Shown here: positions 47,401 to 60,000 of the stretch, in pieces
Layout: every line of letters starts with the position of its first letter
Position numbering within the stretch: the stretch's first letter is position 1
Source of the DNA: Strigops habroptila
Taxonomy: Eukaryota; Chordata; Aves; Psittaciformes; Psittacidae
Assembly (NCBI RefSeq): GCF_004027225.2
Contig: NC_044288.2
Location: 2,138,719 to 2,202,718, forward strand
Reading direction: 5' to 3'
Length of the DNA stretch: 64,000 nucleotides
The notes under the pieces: model-generated
Seen by the model: the letters and a program-made list of their open reading frames with translations, nothing else
What the model was told of the DNA's origin: nothing
Databases searched by the model: none
Program-made: the position numbers and the translations under genes

Positions 47401-50400
47401 AGGAACAAAAATATCCCCCCTTGACTAAGTGGAAGTCAAATAACTGAATGCTTTCAAAGTGGGGATGTGAGGGTGCAGAGGAAGCCAAAATATAACTTAA
47501 GAAAGAAGGTGCACCTGAAACCCTGGGTCTGCTGCAGCAGGTTGTAACAAACTCAGTGAGGTGCTGCTGGAGCGATGGGAACCATGGTGTGAGCATTTGG
47601 AAAAGAAGGTGAAAAAAGGATTTTGGTGACAAAATGTTCCCATCTGACCTCAGCAGTGCTGCAGCCAGGCTTGTGAGAGGTGCTGAAGGAAAGGGGAGAG
47701 AAAATCCTGCAGTTACATGTGGCACATACATCAGAGGAGACTAACCCAACAGCCTCCTTATCATGGGAAAACAACTGATCTATCACACAAAGGAAGAACG
47801 ATCAATCTCATTCACCTGGGACTCACCAAAGCATTTGATATGGAGAAGCACCAGCTGAGACAGAGGACATGGGCACTACCAGAAGCCTGTTCATGCACAA
47901 ACACTTGATCTGAGGGGACGAGCAGGCAGCAGAGCACTGAGCGAGAACACGAGGCTGGGGAGCAGTTGCTAATGAAGCTTCCTGAAGATCATTCTTGAGC
48001 TCAGTGTCTGTTCATATTTTCATTAACAACTTTGGCACAAATCTTAAGAGATTCCCTGGCGGAACCTGCTGATGTCTCCCCACACCAGGCCAGACGAAAC
48101 AGCGTTTGAAATGATGCAGAAAACATATACCTAGACTGGAGCTCCAGAAAGGAGGCGAATCCAGAGCAAAACACAGATGTGCACCTGAAGCATTGTCCCA
48201 TGAGCTGGGAACCTGCAGTTGACAATAACGGATGGTATGGACCAGGACGGGTTGATCATCACCTGCTACAAGGACACAGCGACGAGAAGTGGCTTCCAGG
48301 GACATTTCTTGGGAGCATGGAGGTGCCAGGGCTGTGGCACCAGGTCCACAGCAGCACGTCCCCAGAGTGCTGAGCGCCACTCTGGGCACTGCACGAAGTT
48401 TAACTCAAACCAACACTAGATGAGCAGAGCGGAGCCTTTCTTCCCAGGGCAGCCCAAAGGTGAGCTCCCCGGAAAGACACAACTGCTAACTACTACAACA
48501 AGAAGAAGAACTAAGTCAAGCTAGAGGACAAGGAGACACAGACACCAAGTTGCCCAGAGTAAACCTGGGCTAGAAACTACAACAGTTTCTAAAAATTCAG
48601 CCAAAACCCTCGGGGCAGCCTCCAGTGGAAAAGCAAAATCCCCAACTCCAGAGTTCATTAAAGCAACACCACACGTTGTGGTGCCTGTAGTAACAGGACC
48701 AGAGGTCCAAAGGTCTCTCCAGTCCTCCAGGTTTTCCAATGGCTCCAGATCAGATCTACCCGTTCACATCATCTCACAGCCCATTCCTCTTCCCACTCAC
48801 AGCAATCAACTTCCCATGTCCTTGCAAACCTCCTGTTTCCTGGTGTACAACTTGATCTATTCCCCTTATTTCCATGGTTATGCCTTACTCAGCAGGACAG
48901 AATCCCGGGATGCAGCTGACCTAAGGGCTGCTGCAGACCTTCCTCCTTCTGCCCCAAGCACACGCATGAGTCCTCCACAGACCCGCAGTGGTGCTCCTGG
49001 AAAGCCAGTTTGTTCTGGGAATTGAGCCCAGCTCCCAGTCCTAACCAGTGACTGCTGGAAGAACCAGCCCCACTCAGGCACACGAGCACCTCTGCTGTAG
49101 AGGGAACAAGGCAGGACACACAGAGCTGAGGGTGAGACCACGGTAGGTGAGACCAATCAACACTTGGTGTGATTTAAGCTGATGTACAACCACATCCTCA
49201 TTCTTCCATCACCAGCCCTAACCCCTCATCAGAAGCCACAGGAATGTGTAAATAACGACGTTTATCACCTTCTTTCAGGTGCTTGAGAAAGGTGCTGGAG
49301 GATCAGATGCCCAACAACCCCTGAGACATCAGCATGAGCTACAGCACTAGGTGCTACCACTTCTCTGGACTGTGGTTCATCTTCCTTTAATCCCTGCAAA
49401 CACTCTAAGGAGAAGTTCGGGAAGGGACGGTCTCAGTATCGTGTCGTATCTGGTGCTCTGCCTGAGCTGCCCTGAATTCTGACTGCTCTTTAAACCTTCC
49501 CACCCCGCCGGGCAGCCCAGCCCTCAGCACAGACACCTCTGACATCTCATGGGGGCTCGAAGCCATGTGTGTGAGCTATTGGACCTTCCCCATGCCCAGA
49601 CCCACTCCTCTTCCTCCTATTCTGTTTTTGCTCTGTTTCATGACCACAGGATAATTCCCCACTGAAACACGGGGATTTCTTCTAATTGAGGGTTCCCTGG
49701 TAAGCTCCAGTGCCAGTAACTAGACACGCTGCTCCTGTACTTGCCACAGCAGCCAAGCCACCTCCTATAGCTCCTCTTTTCTTATAGCACAGCTCCCTGC
49801 TCCTGGCACTGCTGCTCCAGCCTGCAGGCAGCTCATCAGCCATGGAGGAAGCAGAGGACAGTCACTCCAAGGCCCTCAGCTCTTTAGGCTCTTGCCAAAA
49901 CCCTCCCCTGAGTCTGGGTGCTTTGTGAGCTGCAATGAAGCACTAGGCTGTGGCCCCTAAGCTTCACCCTGAGCAGCTTCTCCTTAGACAGTTCTCCCTC
50001 AGTGTGTATCCTTTTATGCTTTTCTCACCAGAAGAGCCTTAATTCTCCAAAGGATTAACTTTGGAAAGCCCTCAAACAGCACAACATCTATTTGCTGACT
50101 TGGGGGCAGAAAGGTAGCGGAGGAAGCAAGGAGAGGAGATCAGAACAAGACACTTGTCAGCTCCTGAAGAGGGTGCGGATGCTTTTATCCTCTCCATGAC
50201 CGTCATTCCTAGAGGAACAGCTCGCCCAGAGCCCCACGGCCAGCCTGGGGAGGCAGCTTCCACCCCAAGGGCTGCTGCCACTACACAGCACTGTGGGGAA
50301 AACTACTGCTCTTATTTCCCACTGCGTTTGCTTAAGAGCAATTCTGCAGCCTGGTGATTTGTGTTGTGGCATGAAGTATCTTGCCAGGGTGTGTTGCTTC

Positions 50401-53400
50401 CCCGTGGTGGAAGGTGGTTCCTTTCCATGCCAAAGAAAACAAAGCCACCTATGCCTCTGATTGCTGAGCGTTCCTCATCCCGGGATGGGCCATGCTCCCA
50501 CCAAGGGCTGGATGTGCTGTCTGCTGGCAGGGCATTCACAGCCAGCATGGAAAGCGCTCCGCTGGCTTTTAGTTCCATTCCTAATTACAGTTTACCTGCT
50601 GCATGTTATCGCTCTTCTATTTCTCACACAGCCTTTCACCTTAATTCCTAACTGGGTGAAGTCACTCTAATCAGATTACAGGAAGCAGGAAGGGCTGGGG
50701 GAACAAGGAGAGGAGGGAAGACGAGGAGACAGCACGGATGAGCGGAAACCTACAGGCAGAGATGGAAATCAGACCGACGGGCAGAAAATATGGCAACTTG
50801 AAGCCTGCCGCCAAAAAGAGCCCTGGGGCTGTGTGCATGACACTAGGTGTGATGCAATGAACCCTGCAGGGAAGGCTCTGACACTCAGCCTGCCTCCTGA
50901 GGTAGAGGTAAACTCTGGGTTAAGACACTGGGCAGCTGGGGGTCCCTACAACACCAACCCCCCCCAGCTCCTACCTGGTAGATACCTGTCGTGGTCGTAC
51001 TCGTGTGAGCGCTGCATGTGGCTGTTCTGAGTGAAAGGCTGGTTCCCAAAGAGGTTGTCACTGCGAAGATTGTGGCAGAGCTTCTCCAGGAAGCGGAGGA
51101 CGTAGGTGATACTGTTTACTGCTGGCAGGTTCAGAGTGTGCTGTTCCCGATCAAACACAGCTGGAGACAGAAACAAACAGAGCCCAACACGTAAACCCCC
51201 AGCAAAGGCAGGAGGCTACGCCCAGGGCTGCACAGTTCTGTATCTCAGCATCGCTGGTCTAGACTAGAGCAAACAAAAGCCACTGCCTTCCCCTGGCTCA
51301 GCGCTGGGACAGGCTAAAACCAGTCTGCTGCACCCAGCAGCAGGGACGGGGCTGCAGCGCTGGGAAGCTGCGTTCCAGGGCAGAGGAAGGCATTCAAAGA
51401 GGGACCTGCACACCTCGTGTCCGGGCAAACAGTGGCTTACAGCAGGATGACAACCCCGGGTATTGCCTGTCTCCACGTCACTGCTGCCATTCCCACCCGT
51501 TCTGCCTCCTCCCGGGGCTCGGGCAGTGCTGGGGGATGGAGGGTGAAGTGTAAGGCTGCCCAGGCTGATGGCAGGGCCACGCTAACTGCTCTGGGTCAGC
51601 AACGAGCTGCTGCTTCATGGCACAGATGTTTGGCAAGAAAGAGAAGACAGAAATCTTCTGTCTGCCCCTGGCCCACGACTGCAGCAGGCTTCAGGAGAGG
51701 CATCTTCCAACGAGTGAATTCTTGCAATGACATCTCCGAAGGCAAAGTGCTGCAGGCCAGTTCTCACCTGAGATGACCTCTCCCCCGTGGCCTTGTTTTA
51801 AGAAGGAGAAGACTGTTTTCTGATGATAAGCACAATCAATGCAGGCCTGTACTGCTTGCTGCAGGACAACAGAAGCTCGAGCAGGTCCAAAATGGTCCGG
51901 CAGCTGCTGAACTTTCTTCTTGTCTAGGTGGGGCCCAGTGCTGCCGTTCTTGTTCAAGTAAATGCAAACTGCCAAGATGAGAAACGTGTTTGCCATTAAC
52001 CCACTCAAGAAAGCAAGAAACAGATGCCTAAAATCCAACCTGAGAGATGCTGAGATCTTAAAGACTGTAAAACCACTCGCAAAGGGGAATCCACCGCAGC
52101 TGCCTGTCTGCATCCTAACAGCGGAGCCACTTACAGAGGGGAATCCAAAGTCTTCCTGCCTCTCACTCGTCTTCCACACTGTCCCTGTCCCTTCTACACT
52201 CTCCCAAAGACAGGCTGCAAAGTGGTTCCTGTGCCAGCCAGGGGGGGTGGCTGTGATGACAAAGGAGATGAAGGACGCAGCCCCTGCTCTTTAGGGTTCT
52301 TTAGGGTCCTCTGAAAACTGGCCACTCACTCTGTGGAAACAGAGGGCTCAGCCACCTCCAGTGCTTGACCAACCATACAAAAAGCAGCTTTGCACTAGAC
52401 TTTCCTGCCCACGTTCATCTTCAGTGCATCTCACAGCTGTAGCAGAGCATATACTCTGCACTGCCACTCCTGCTCCTCCCCTGCTCCCTCCTGTCCCTGT
52501 TTGCCAGGACATCCTGAAGCTGACCGGATCATGGCCACTGTTGCTCAGCAATCGTTCTGCATCTTGCTGTAGGGTCAGCAGCCGTGTCTGGCACGATCTG
52601 GGAGAGCTCATACCCTGGGCCCACAAGAGATGCTGCACATCACACTGCCTCTGGGCCTGGTGGGATATGAGAAGAGCCCTTTGAGAGCTGCAGAGTCACC
52701 ACGAGCATGCAGGGAAGGGGGTCCCTGCACTGGGCAGATGGCCTTGCAATCTTCCTATAGCTTCATGATTTCCAAAACAGAGAGAGAACTAAACAGCTGA
52801 GCTGAACTGCTGGGCTCTCTTTTCCTCCTGACACACTCTCTCTCAGGCCAGCCTTTCAGGAATTGCAATGGTTGCTGGTTACAAGTTTAGGAAGGAACAG
52901 GAGTACCTCAGTGTGTCACTTTCTGACCAATGCAGCTCCTAACGTGTGGAGAATGTGGTTCAAGACCCTTACCTGTGGGAGCCTGCATGGCAGAGCTGGG
53001 GACTGTAGCAGCGTCCTGGGGCACAGTGCTTGTGTCTGGTTCTGGGGTACTGGTGGTTGGAGAGGTGGGTGCTGGGTTCAGCAATGTCCTAGGTTTCCTC
53101 TGCAGAAAAAGAGGAGATATTTCTCCTTTTATCCCTGCTCTCCTTAACCACCCATGATCACTACACTCTCTCCTCTGCATCCAACAGACAAGGCACTGTG
53201 GAACATGACACACTTCTGATGGTGATGACGGGGAGCCTCAAGAGCCTAGTAATCAGTATGTGTGCATTTTATACACCACAATCCTGACAAAATAACCAGC
53301 CTGAGATCTGCCACCTCTGCTTGACTCAGACTAGCTACAGACCAGCTACACACGATGGACTGAAGAGCTTATTCCACCGTTTGGCCATCCTGTCATGATC

Positions 53401-53903
53401 ACAGCATCTGCCATGCTCCTTCACAGCCAGTGCATCTCCAAAGACAGAGTTTCTTGATGGAAATGATCTTTAGGACACAGACATACTCTACAGCTCTGGG
53501 GCTGGACTCTGAGGGATGCTCCCAGCCCACATACCCCTCTGGTCTCCTACTTGCTGCAGTCATAACAGCCAGAGGCTGAGACAAACGTGCACAAACACAC
53601 GCATGCACCATCCCATGGCAGAACTTGCAGCACCTGCTTTTCACCCGCCTGCATCAGCATCAGCTTTTACCTTACTGCCAGGCTTGGGGCCTCTCTTTCT
53701 GGGGAATTTCAAAGGCTCCACTGACTTGGAGGGTGTAGGCATGGGGTGATGGATTAGCGCTTTGGTCGTTCGACCACGCTTCTTCCCTGTTTTGCGACGC
53801 CTTTGCCCTTGTTGATGCCCCAAACCAGTCTTTGTGCTACTGTGCATGCTAGGTTTCTCCGAGTTTACTTCGGAGGCAGGTAAAGGGCTCTTTGGAATCA
53901 CAA
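35435..53903 (-). CDS. SCMH1: Polycomb protein SCMH1, C-terminal part (MBT exons outside the window)
   Basis: Homologue of Drosophila Sex comb on midleg, a nuclear PRC1-associated repressor. Exons in transcript order: 53671-53903, 52973-53099, 51768-51968, 50975-51160, 44716-44847, 38221-38424, 36979-37121 and 35435-35560; all phases join, about 450 residues. The first two encode a basic linker ([23 protein letters not shown]). The next two encode the SLED DNA-binding domain ([10 protein letters not shown] to [12 protein letters not shown]). Then come a cassette exon and a serine-rich variable exon. The last two encode the SAM domain ([18 protein letters not shown] to [15 protein letters not shown]), used for polymerisation. 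Linker, SLED and SAM agree closely with human SCMH1 as I remember it, and CTPS1 is a neighbour in human too. The first exon here starts in phase with a preceding MBT exon not found by 64 kb. Confidence 0.95.
35928..36102 (+). mobile_element. CR1 LINE 3' end in the last SCMH1 intron
   Basis: Forward, 5'-truncated CR1 starting near 'GAGAAGCTGTGGCTGCCCC' and ending 'CCAAACCAGGCTGGGATTCTATC'. It is antisense to SCMH1. Confidence 0.92.
36946..36966. repeat. (CA)n microsatellite next to an SCMH1 splice donor
   Basis: About ten CA units in the reference, ending 10 bases from the - strand donor GT (36977-36978) of the SAM-domain exon at 36979. Confidence 0.9.
39696..40075 (-). mobile_element. CR1 LINE 3' end in an SCMH1 intron
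   Basis: Reverse-strand CR1 with an ATAGAATCA-type tail at about 39700 and the young-family core. It continues to 'GGAAGGCTGCTATAAGGTC', where it diverges. Confidence 0.93.
41215..41748 (+). mobile_element. CR1 LINE 3' end, about 530 bases
   Basis: Forward CR1 beginning at 'CCCTGCAGTCCTGATCCAGCTCTGGGGCAGC' and ending 'AAACCAGGCTGTGAGTCCATGATC'. It is collinear with, and very similar to, the reverse complement of the 29.7-30.2 kb copy. Confidence 0.95.
41749..44715. other. SCMH1 intron, unique part
   Basis: AT-richer intronic sequence between a CR1 and the cassette exon at 44716. I see no exon with matching phase, RNA gene or clear repeat in it. Confidence 0.5.
44716..44847 (-). other. SCMH1: SCMH1 in-frame cassette exon (132 bases)
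   Basis: Encodes 44 residues ([13 protein letters not shown], then [19 protein letters not shown]). It has a good acceptor (TTTTCCTAG) and donor (GTGAGC), and its length is a multiple of three. Skipping it joins CCA-G directly to GT-GAA-ACC, giving [10 protein letters not shown], the order I remember in a common human isoform. So both inclusion and skipping keep the frame. Confidence 0.75.
45965..46290 (+). mobile_element. CR1 LINE 3' end, young copy
   Basis: Forward CR1 from 'GCAGTACCTAAAGGGCCCAACAAG' to 'CCAAACCATTCTATGAAATT', with the same core as the other young copies. Confidence 0.94.
46291..50974. other. SCMH1 intron, unique part
   Basis: Intronic sequence between a CR1 and the SLED-domain exon at 50975. 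Apart from a doubtful old LINE relic at about 47.8-48.4 kb, I see no exon, RNA gene or clear repeat. Confidence 0.5.
47780..48420 (+). mobile_element. Possible degraded LINE (CR1-like) reverse-transcriptase relic
   Basis: A short frame with [14 protein letters not shown] resembles the LDFSKAFD motif region of CR1 reverse transcriptase. About 200 bases later 'TTCATATTTTCATTAACAAC' resembles the following NDL-type segment. It is very decayed, with no clear ends, and only suggestive. Confidence 0.3.
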
Positions 53904-55085
53904 CTGAAATAAAAAGAGAAAAAGCAAATAGAATTAAATCAGGCGAGAATGAAAACAAGAGCAGCCTCCATCTTTATACAGCGTCACATGGGAAAACCTG
54001 GAGCGTTCGCAGCCCCCTGGACGGAGGCTCCGGCTCTCCATGCCAGGATAAAAACCAAATGCACTGATCCTGCTTCAGCACTGGAGCTGTGGGACGTGGC
54101 TGGGCTGAGCTCCAGAAGGATCATGCTTTCAGCCATACCTTCCTTCCTGAAAGTAACTGGCACCTACACCTCTTCCTGCTGCGAGTGGTGACCTGCCAGC
54201 GATCGCATAGAACGCACGGAAAGCATTCCTAGGGGAAGGATCAGTCAAGACCTGCCTGATAGTCCCAGAGCCAGTGCTGTGCTGGAAATCCCCTCTCCCA
54301 AGGCAGAAATCACATTTGCTCTGTCCCTAAATTACCAGTGAATGCAGTGAAGGTGCCAGCTCCATCCCCAATGCCCTGGAGGTCTAGTGCTCCTAGCCCT
54401 GAATATCAGCTCATCTCAGCTGGATCTGCTGTCCTGCTCCTCTCCCACATGGCCAGAGGTAAGGAAGTGCCAGCACAGGGTCTGTTCCTTCTTATCTTCT
54501 CATGCTTGCCATGACAAAACCAGGTTTCTGGTCCACAAATCCTCTGAATTTGGTCATTTAGCCAAGTCCTGCTAAAGGCTGGAGCTGGCCCAGCTCAGTG
54601 GACCAGTATTCCCTTTAGATTTAGACTCCTGCTAAAAGGAAACAAACCCAAACCTCCCAGGTTTTGAAACATGCACAGTGACATGCATCAGGATGTCTTG
54701 CTTCTCCAAGCTGGAAACCTCACTGCGTATTCAACAAGGGGGCTCTGAATGCCATAAAACCCCCACTTTTAAAGCAAGGGTCTTGATAATTGAGGAGAAA
54801 GCCTTGGCCAAGGAAGCAGAGTGCAGTGCAAGGTTGATACCAGGATGGCAGCACAACTGTGGGTGTATAAGGAGATTGTGAAGGTTTTTCTGAGGAGGGT
54901 TTGTGAGCAGTGACTCGGAGCAGGGACTCACTCCCTTGGCACAAAGACTCTTGTTTGCTGCCGACAGCTCAGAAGCAGCCAACGGAGCTGGGTCCAGCTT
55001 TCCAGGCGCCTGGAGAAGATCAGTGGGCTGCGAGGTGACAGCAGTGAGCCAGCCCAGAGACAGGAGACACTGCAGGGATGGGGAG

Positions 55086-55118
55086 GTGTGTATAAGGTGT
55101 GTATAAGGTGTGTATAAG
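55086..55118 (+). repeat. 11-base tandem repeat, three units
   Basis: GTGTGTATAAG repeated three times without mismatch, then a partial fourth unit. Each unit contains a TATAAG hexamer. Confidence 0.9.
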
Positions 55119-55904
55119 GTCCCATCAGTGGCAGCTCATTTTGGCTTTATGTGAACGAACCACTGGAGGTGGAGGATCCTGCTTTGCTGCACAAGTTTGA
55201 CTCCAGCTCTGACCCTGTGCTCTCCACAGGGAGACAGGGCATGAACCTGGCTGCCAGGTCTGAGAACACATCAGCAAATGGTTCATTTGGGCACCTCCAA
55301 ACCAGGCCTGGTGTTACCTGCCAAGCTTCACATGGGCTGACACACTGGCCAGGCACTCCTCCAGGCCTCAGGAGCCACCAGGACTCCCAAACTTCAGCTA
55401 CGTGGGCATTCCTGTCTTGGGACGTGCCAAGGGGTAGGAGGGCACAGAGCTGAGCCCAGGCTGCCAGCTCGTGGTCACAGCAAGGCTGGGGTACGTTTAG
55501 GACACAGAGGTCACCTCGTGCTGCAGAGAAGGGCCAGGAACTCCGAGCAGTACTCTTCCTCCTCCTCTTCCTCCTCATGGGGCTGCCATCAACCACTGCC
55601 ACCAGCAAACCTTGCCTATGCCTTCACCTGCTGCATGGGATGGAGAACCCTGCCCTGTCATACCGAGCTCCTGGGTGCTGCTATGAGTAACCTGCACTGA
55701 CAGTGAAGTGCAGGATGTCCTGCAGTTGTCCTCAGGTGGCTTACACCCATCCTAACCTCACTTTGCACCCATGCAAACAACAGGGTGCATGGTGCATCCA
55801 GGAACCGGCCCTGTTCTGCTTGTCAGGGGGCAGGGAGAGACTTCTGGTGCCTTCAGTTTCTTGGGTTAATTTTATTTCCAAATGCATGTGTTCTAGATCA
55901 CATC

Positions 55905-56540
55905 ACAGAATGGTCAGCACTGGAAAGGACCTTAAAGCTCCTCCAGCTCCAACCCCTGCCACGGGCAGGGACACCTTCCACTAGAGCAGGTTGCTCCAAG
56001 CCCCTGTGTCCAACCTGGCCTTGAACACTGCCAGGGATGGGGCAGCCACAGCTTCTCTGGGCACCCTGTGCCAGCGCCTCAGCACCCTCACAGGGAAGAG
56101 CTTCTGCCTCAGAGCTCATCTCAATCTCCCCTCTGGCAGGTTAAAGCCATTCCCCTTGTCCTGTCCCTCCAGGCCATTGTCCAAAGCCCCTCTCCAGGTT
56201 TCCTGGAGCCCTTTTATGCTGTTGCCCCAGAGCTGGATCAGGACTGCAGGGGGGGTCTCCCCAGAGCGCAGCAGAGGGGCAGGATCCCCTCCCTGACCTG
56301 CTGCTCCCGCTCTGGGGGTGCAGCCCAGCACACGGGGGGGTTCTGGGCTCAAGCACACACTGAACCCGGCTCATGGGGAGCTTCTCCTCACCCAACAGCC
56401 CAAGTCCCTCTCCTCAGGCTGCTCCATCCAGTCTCCCCCAGCCTGTGTCTGTGCTCTTGGCCGTGTTGAACGCCCTGAGGTTCGCAGAGGCCCATCTCTC
56501 CAGCCTGTCCAGCTCCCTCTGCATGGCTATAATGTTATTA
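55905..56540 (-). mobile_element. CR1 LINE copy with internal deletion
   Basis: Reverse-strand CR1 with the tail at about 55905 and the young-family core to 'CTGGAGCCCTTTTATG' (about 56219). It then jumps to 'CTGTTGCCCCAGAGCTGGATCAGG', missing about 150 bases present in the 29.7 and 41.2 kb copies, and runs on to 'CTCCAGCCTGTCCAGCTCCCTCTGCATGGC'. Confidence 0.93.
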
Positions 56541-56954
56541 TATTACTATTATAGTACCATAACCACTTCCAGTGACTGGATGCTTCCTAAAGGAGCCTGA
56601 AGTTTTTGCCAGGTGCCTGTTAATTTTCCTTCAGGATTTGAGCCCTGATGTTACTGGGATGTGGTCAAGAAGCTCAGGGTTACACAGGGAGCAGGGCAGA
56701 GCGCTCAGCCCTGCTGACACCCACCTCAGCACCCTCTGAGCTCCAGCACTGGTAACAGCCCTGCCCAGGACCCAGGCTCATCTCCCTGCTGCAAACCATC
56801 ACCCACACATCTGGTAACTGCCAAAAGCTCCAGTTTACTGCATCTTATTCAGCTGGGGATGGTGCCAGCCCAACAGTGAGCATCTGCCAGAGACACCCTC
56901 ACCTTCTTCTTCTTGGACCACAGCTTTGGTGCTCACATGAGCTCTGAGCAACCC

Positions 56955-57046
56955 AGCACAACTCCAAAGCTGGCCTTGCTTTAGGCAACAGGTTGGGCCA
57001 TGCAACCTCCAGAGATCCCTTCTAACTTGAATTATTCTGTGATCTG
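56955..57046 (+). mobile_element. Short older CR1 3' tail
   Basis: Forward fragment ending 'CCTCCAGAGATCCCTTCTAACTTGAATTATTCTGTGATC', a diverged CR1 terminus from an older subfamily. Confidence 0.7.
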
Positions 57047-60000
57047 AACTCATAGTTGATCATTTCAGCCCAGTAATGGAACAGAAAACTCATCGAAGGT
57101 TTCTGCTTCCAGCACCTAGCATAAGGGTGGACCTGGAGGAATGGGCTGGCTCCTTGTTGGGCTCCTTGGTATCAGATCAGTTTGGCTGCAGTGAGAAACA
57201 TCACCCTAAAGGTGCAGGATCAAACACTGCTGAGCTTAGAGCCAAAGGAAAGATGGGCACCACGGGCTGGGCTCTCAGTCACTGTGGGATTAGTTTAAAC
57301 CAGAGTCCTGAGCTTCCTGCAGAAACAAAGGGACCTGGCAGAGAACTCAAGACTTCAGGGTCCACTTCCTAACACCAACACATCCCTCCCCAGTTGACAC
57401 ATGGCCCTGGGACTCACTGTTACACACACAAGACTGAAGTTGCCATCCACACTTTGAGTGTCAGCCAGTACTAGAAACTCATCAGCTTATCTCAGGCTTA
57501 TCACAGTTCGAAGAAGACAAAATTATATCCTTGGGTTAAGAATACAAAGCCAAAACATGTAGGAAAATATGAAGATGGAGAACATTTCCTACCTTTCTCT
57601 CTGATACACCAACAATTCAACATTCACCAGCAGCTGCTGGACCACAAACCCCCAAATCTCTGCTTTACATGCCAAGGGTACTGTACTCTCAGGTGCAGCC
57701 ACAGCTCACCTCCCTTCTCTCTAGGTAGCAGTGATGACCACTACAGTGTCCTGAAACAACAGGGGTGGTTTCTGAGAAGACTGAACCCACCATTCCCACC
57801 CATTTAAAGCACCTATGAAGAACGCCCTGGAGGCCACACAGCCAGTGTGCTCCCTTTGTCCCATCTTCAGCATTGCATGCTCAGAAGCATGACTCAAAGA
57901 GCTGCATTAGAGAGACACATTTAAGATAAGCAGATCTGCAGAGCACAGAAGGCTTGTTGAGATCTGGCTGAATCCTGAAGGCTGGAGCTGGACAGGAACC
58001 AGAGCTCAGTGCCTGTCCAAGAGCAAGATGTGAACGCTTCAAACCTCTGGATTCTCCCCAAAGCAGAGCCCATCATCACTGGCCACCACGTGCATGGCCA
58101 GGACACAAATACAGGCGCTGGGAAGGCTCAAGATGTGGCATGTCCTGAGCTCTCAGCTGGCGTGGCAGATATAATGCAGGAGAAAAGGGCATGTGTGGAG
58201 ACACGGGCTCCTCGCAAGGACCGGCATAAAGAGCAAGCCTCCAAATCCTGGAATTTTAAAGCCAGAATGCAATTGTTCTGATAATTCAGTGTTTCCTGCA
58301 GGGATTCCTGCTCTCCAGCCTACAACATCTGCTTGAGCTAAGGCTGAAGGCTCAGATCTATCTAACACAGTAACACAGCAAGAGGAGCCAAGCGCTGCCT
58401 GGTTCAGCATGTTCTAGATGTTCTCATGACCTCAACACCCAAAGATGCATTTTCTTTTTACACAGGATTTGTCTAGTTTCAGCTTTCGGCTACAGAAACT
58501 TGCTGTTGCCTTCCCTGGAAGCCATGAGGTGCTTCATCCCCTGCTCCCCTCCCAGACCTCACTGCCCAGCAGGTACATGGCAGCACACACATGAAACTGT
58601 CCCTGAAACTGTGTCCTGCTCATGCTGACATTCAGGTTGGATTTTAATGTCTGTTTTGGGGCAGGACACCCATAGGCACAGGAAGAAGAGCAGTTACTTA
58701 AAACTAAAGCGATGTCTTAGGTGTTTGTTGCACCTGAGAAAGGCTCTGATCATCCATCATGAGAGTCCCATTTCTTAAAGGCTTTGAAATCTGCAGGGTT
58801 TGGAGCAGCACTTTTCTTACTTCAATTGCTTGCTTGTGCTTGGATGAGCTCTGAGCACTGCAGCTGCCTCTGCACATCCCACTGGCACAAACGGTGGCAT
58901 TTTTAAGGTTCTTTTATTTACAAAACTAAAATAACTAAGGAAAAGAGTCTCAAAGAGCCACCGAGATACCAGCAAGTGCTGCTGCTTTCCGCACAAGCCT
59001 CACAAGGCAGCATTCCTGTGCGCCCCAAACCACAGCCTGTCTCCAGAGCAGAGGTGTTCCAGCCCTTGCAGCATCCTGGGAAAGGAAAGCAAAGAGTGTG
59101 GAGAAAACCACTCCTACCTTCAGCTGCCAGCTGATGGGTTCTGAGCTGCTCCTTCAGGAGGAAGAACTTGGGCTGTAACATTCACTGCACAACAACATCA
59201 GCTCAAACCCAGCAGTGGCCAGGATAGAAATCCTCATTGCTCTAGTTAATAATCAAGCAAGAAGCCCCCAAACCTGCAGCTGATCCCTGGATTCTCAGTT
59301 CCAGAGTCCCATCCCAGGGCTAAGCTCTGCCTCAACCCGCTGCCTGCCCTGAGCCACCCCAGGCTGCCCTTCCCTGAGCCCATCAGGAAAACACTTGGCT
59401 CAGGTTGAGTTTTTAAGGGCTCCTTCACGCTGCTTTTGGCTCTTCAGCTCAACACACACCATAAACCACCTTTTAATATCTTAACTGGTTTCCAGCATCA
59501 CTTCAGAGACTCTTATCATTGCTTAGCAGTTCCTGATGCTTTTCAGGGTATAAACACCCAGGTGCAGCTATTCCTCAATAGGAGGGAACTCCTATTCCTT
59601 CCATTCCCTCAATGCAGGGGGAAGCACTTTGAGACTGGCACAAGTGTCATGGATGTGCCACACAATAGATTCATTCACCAGAATCCCTTGGGCTCAGCAC
59701 TGGTCCCATCCTGCTGATGGCAAAATAAACAGGGATGAGTGACTGGCTCCTGATAAGAGACAAAGGCAGTGACAGCCTGGGAAGAGCAAAGGTGCCCAAA
59801 CTGTTGGCTTCAGCAAAAATCATGTTCAGTTTAGTGCTGAGCACACAGATTGACTCAGTCCCAAACCCCAGGTCTCAATTTCTCTCCCATACAGGAAAGA
59901 AGTTTAACTGCTTTGTATCCACTGGGTAGTTATAAAATGAATGGGTAAGCTGTGTTATGGGTATTTTATAGATAACACTGCCAAGGCTGGCATTTGGGTA

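Noticed and set aside
55147-55608. 153-codon - strand ORF as a possible upstream SCMH1 exon
   Set aside because: It contains none of the MBT-repeat motifs expected there and lacks matching splice sites.
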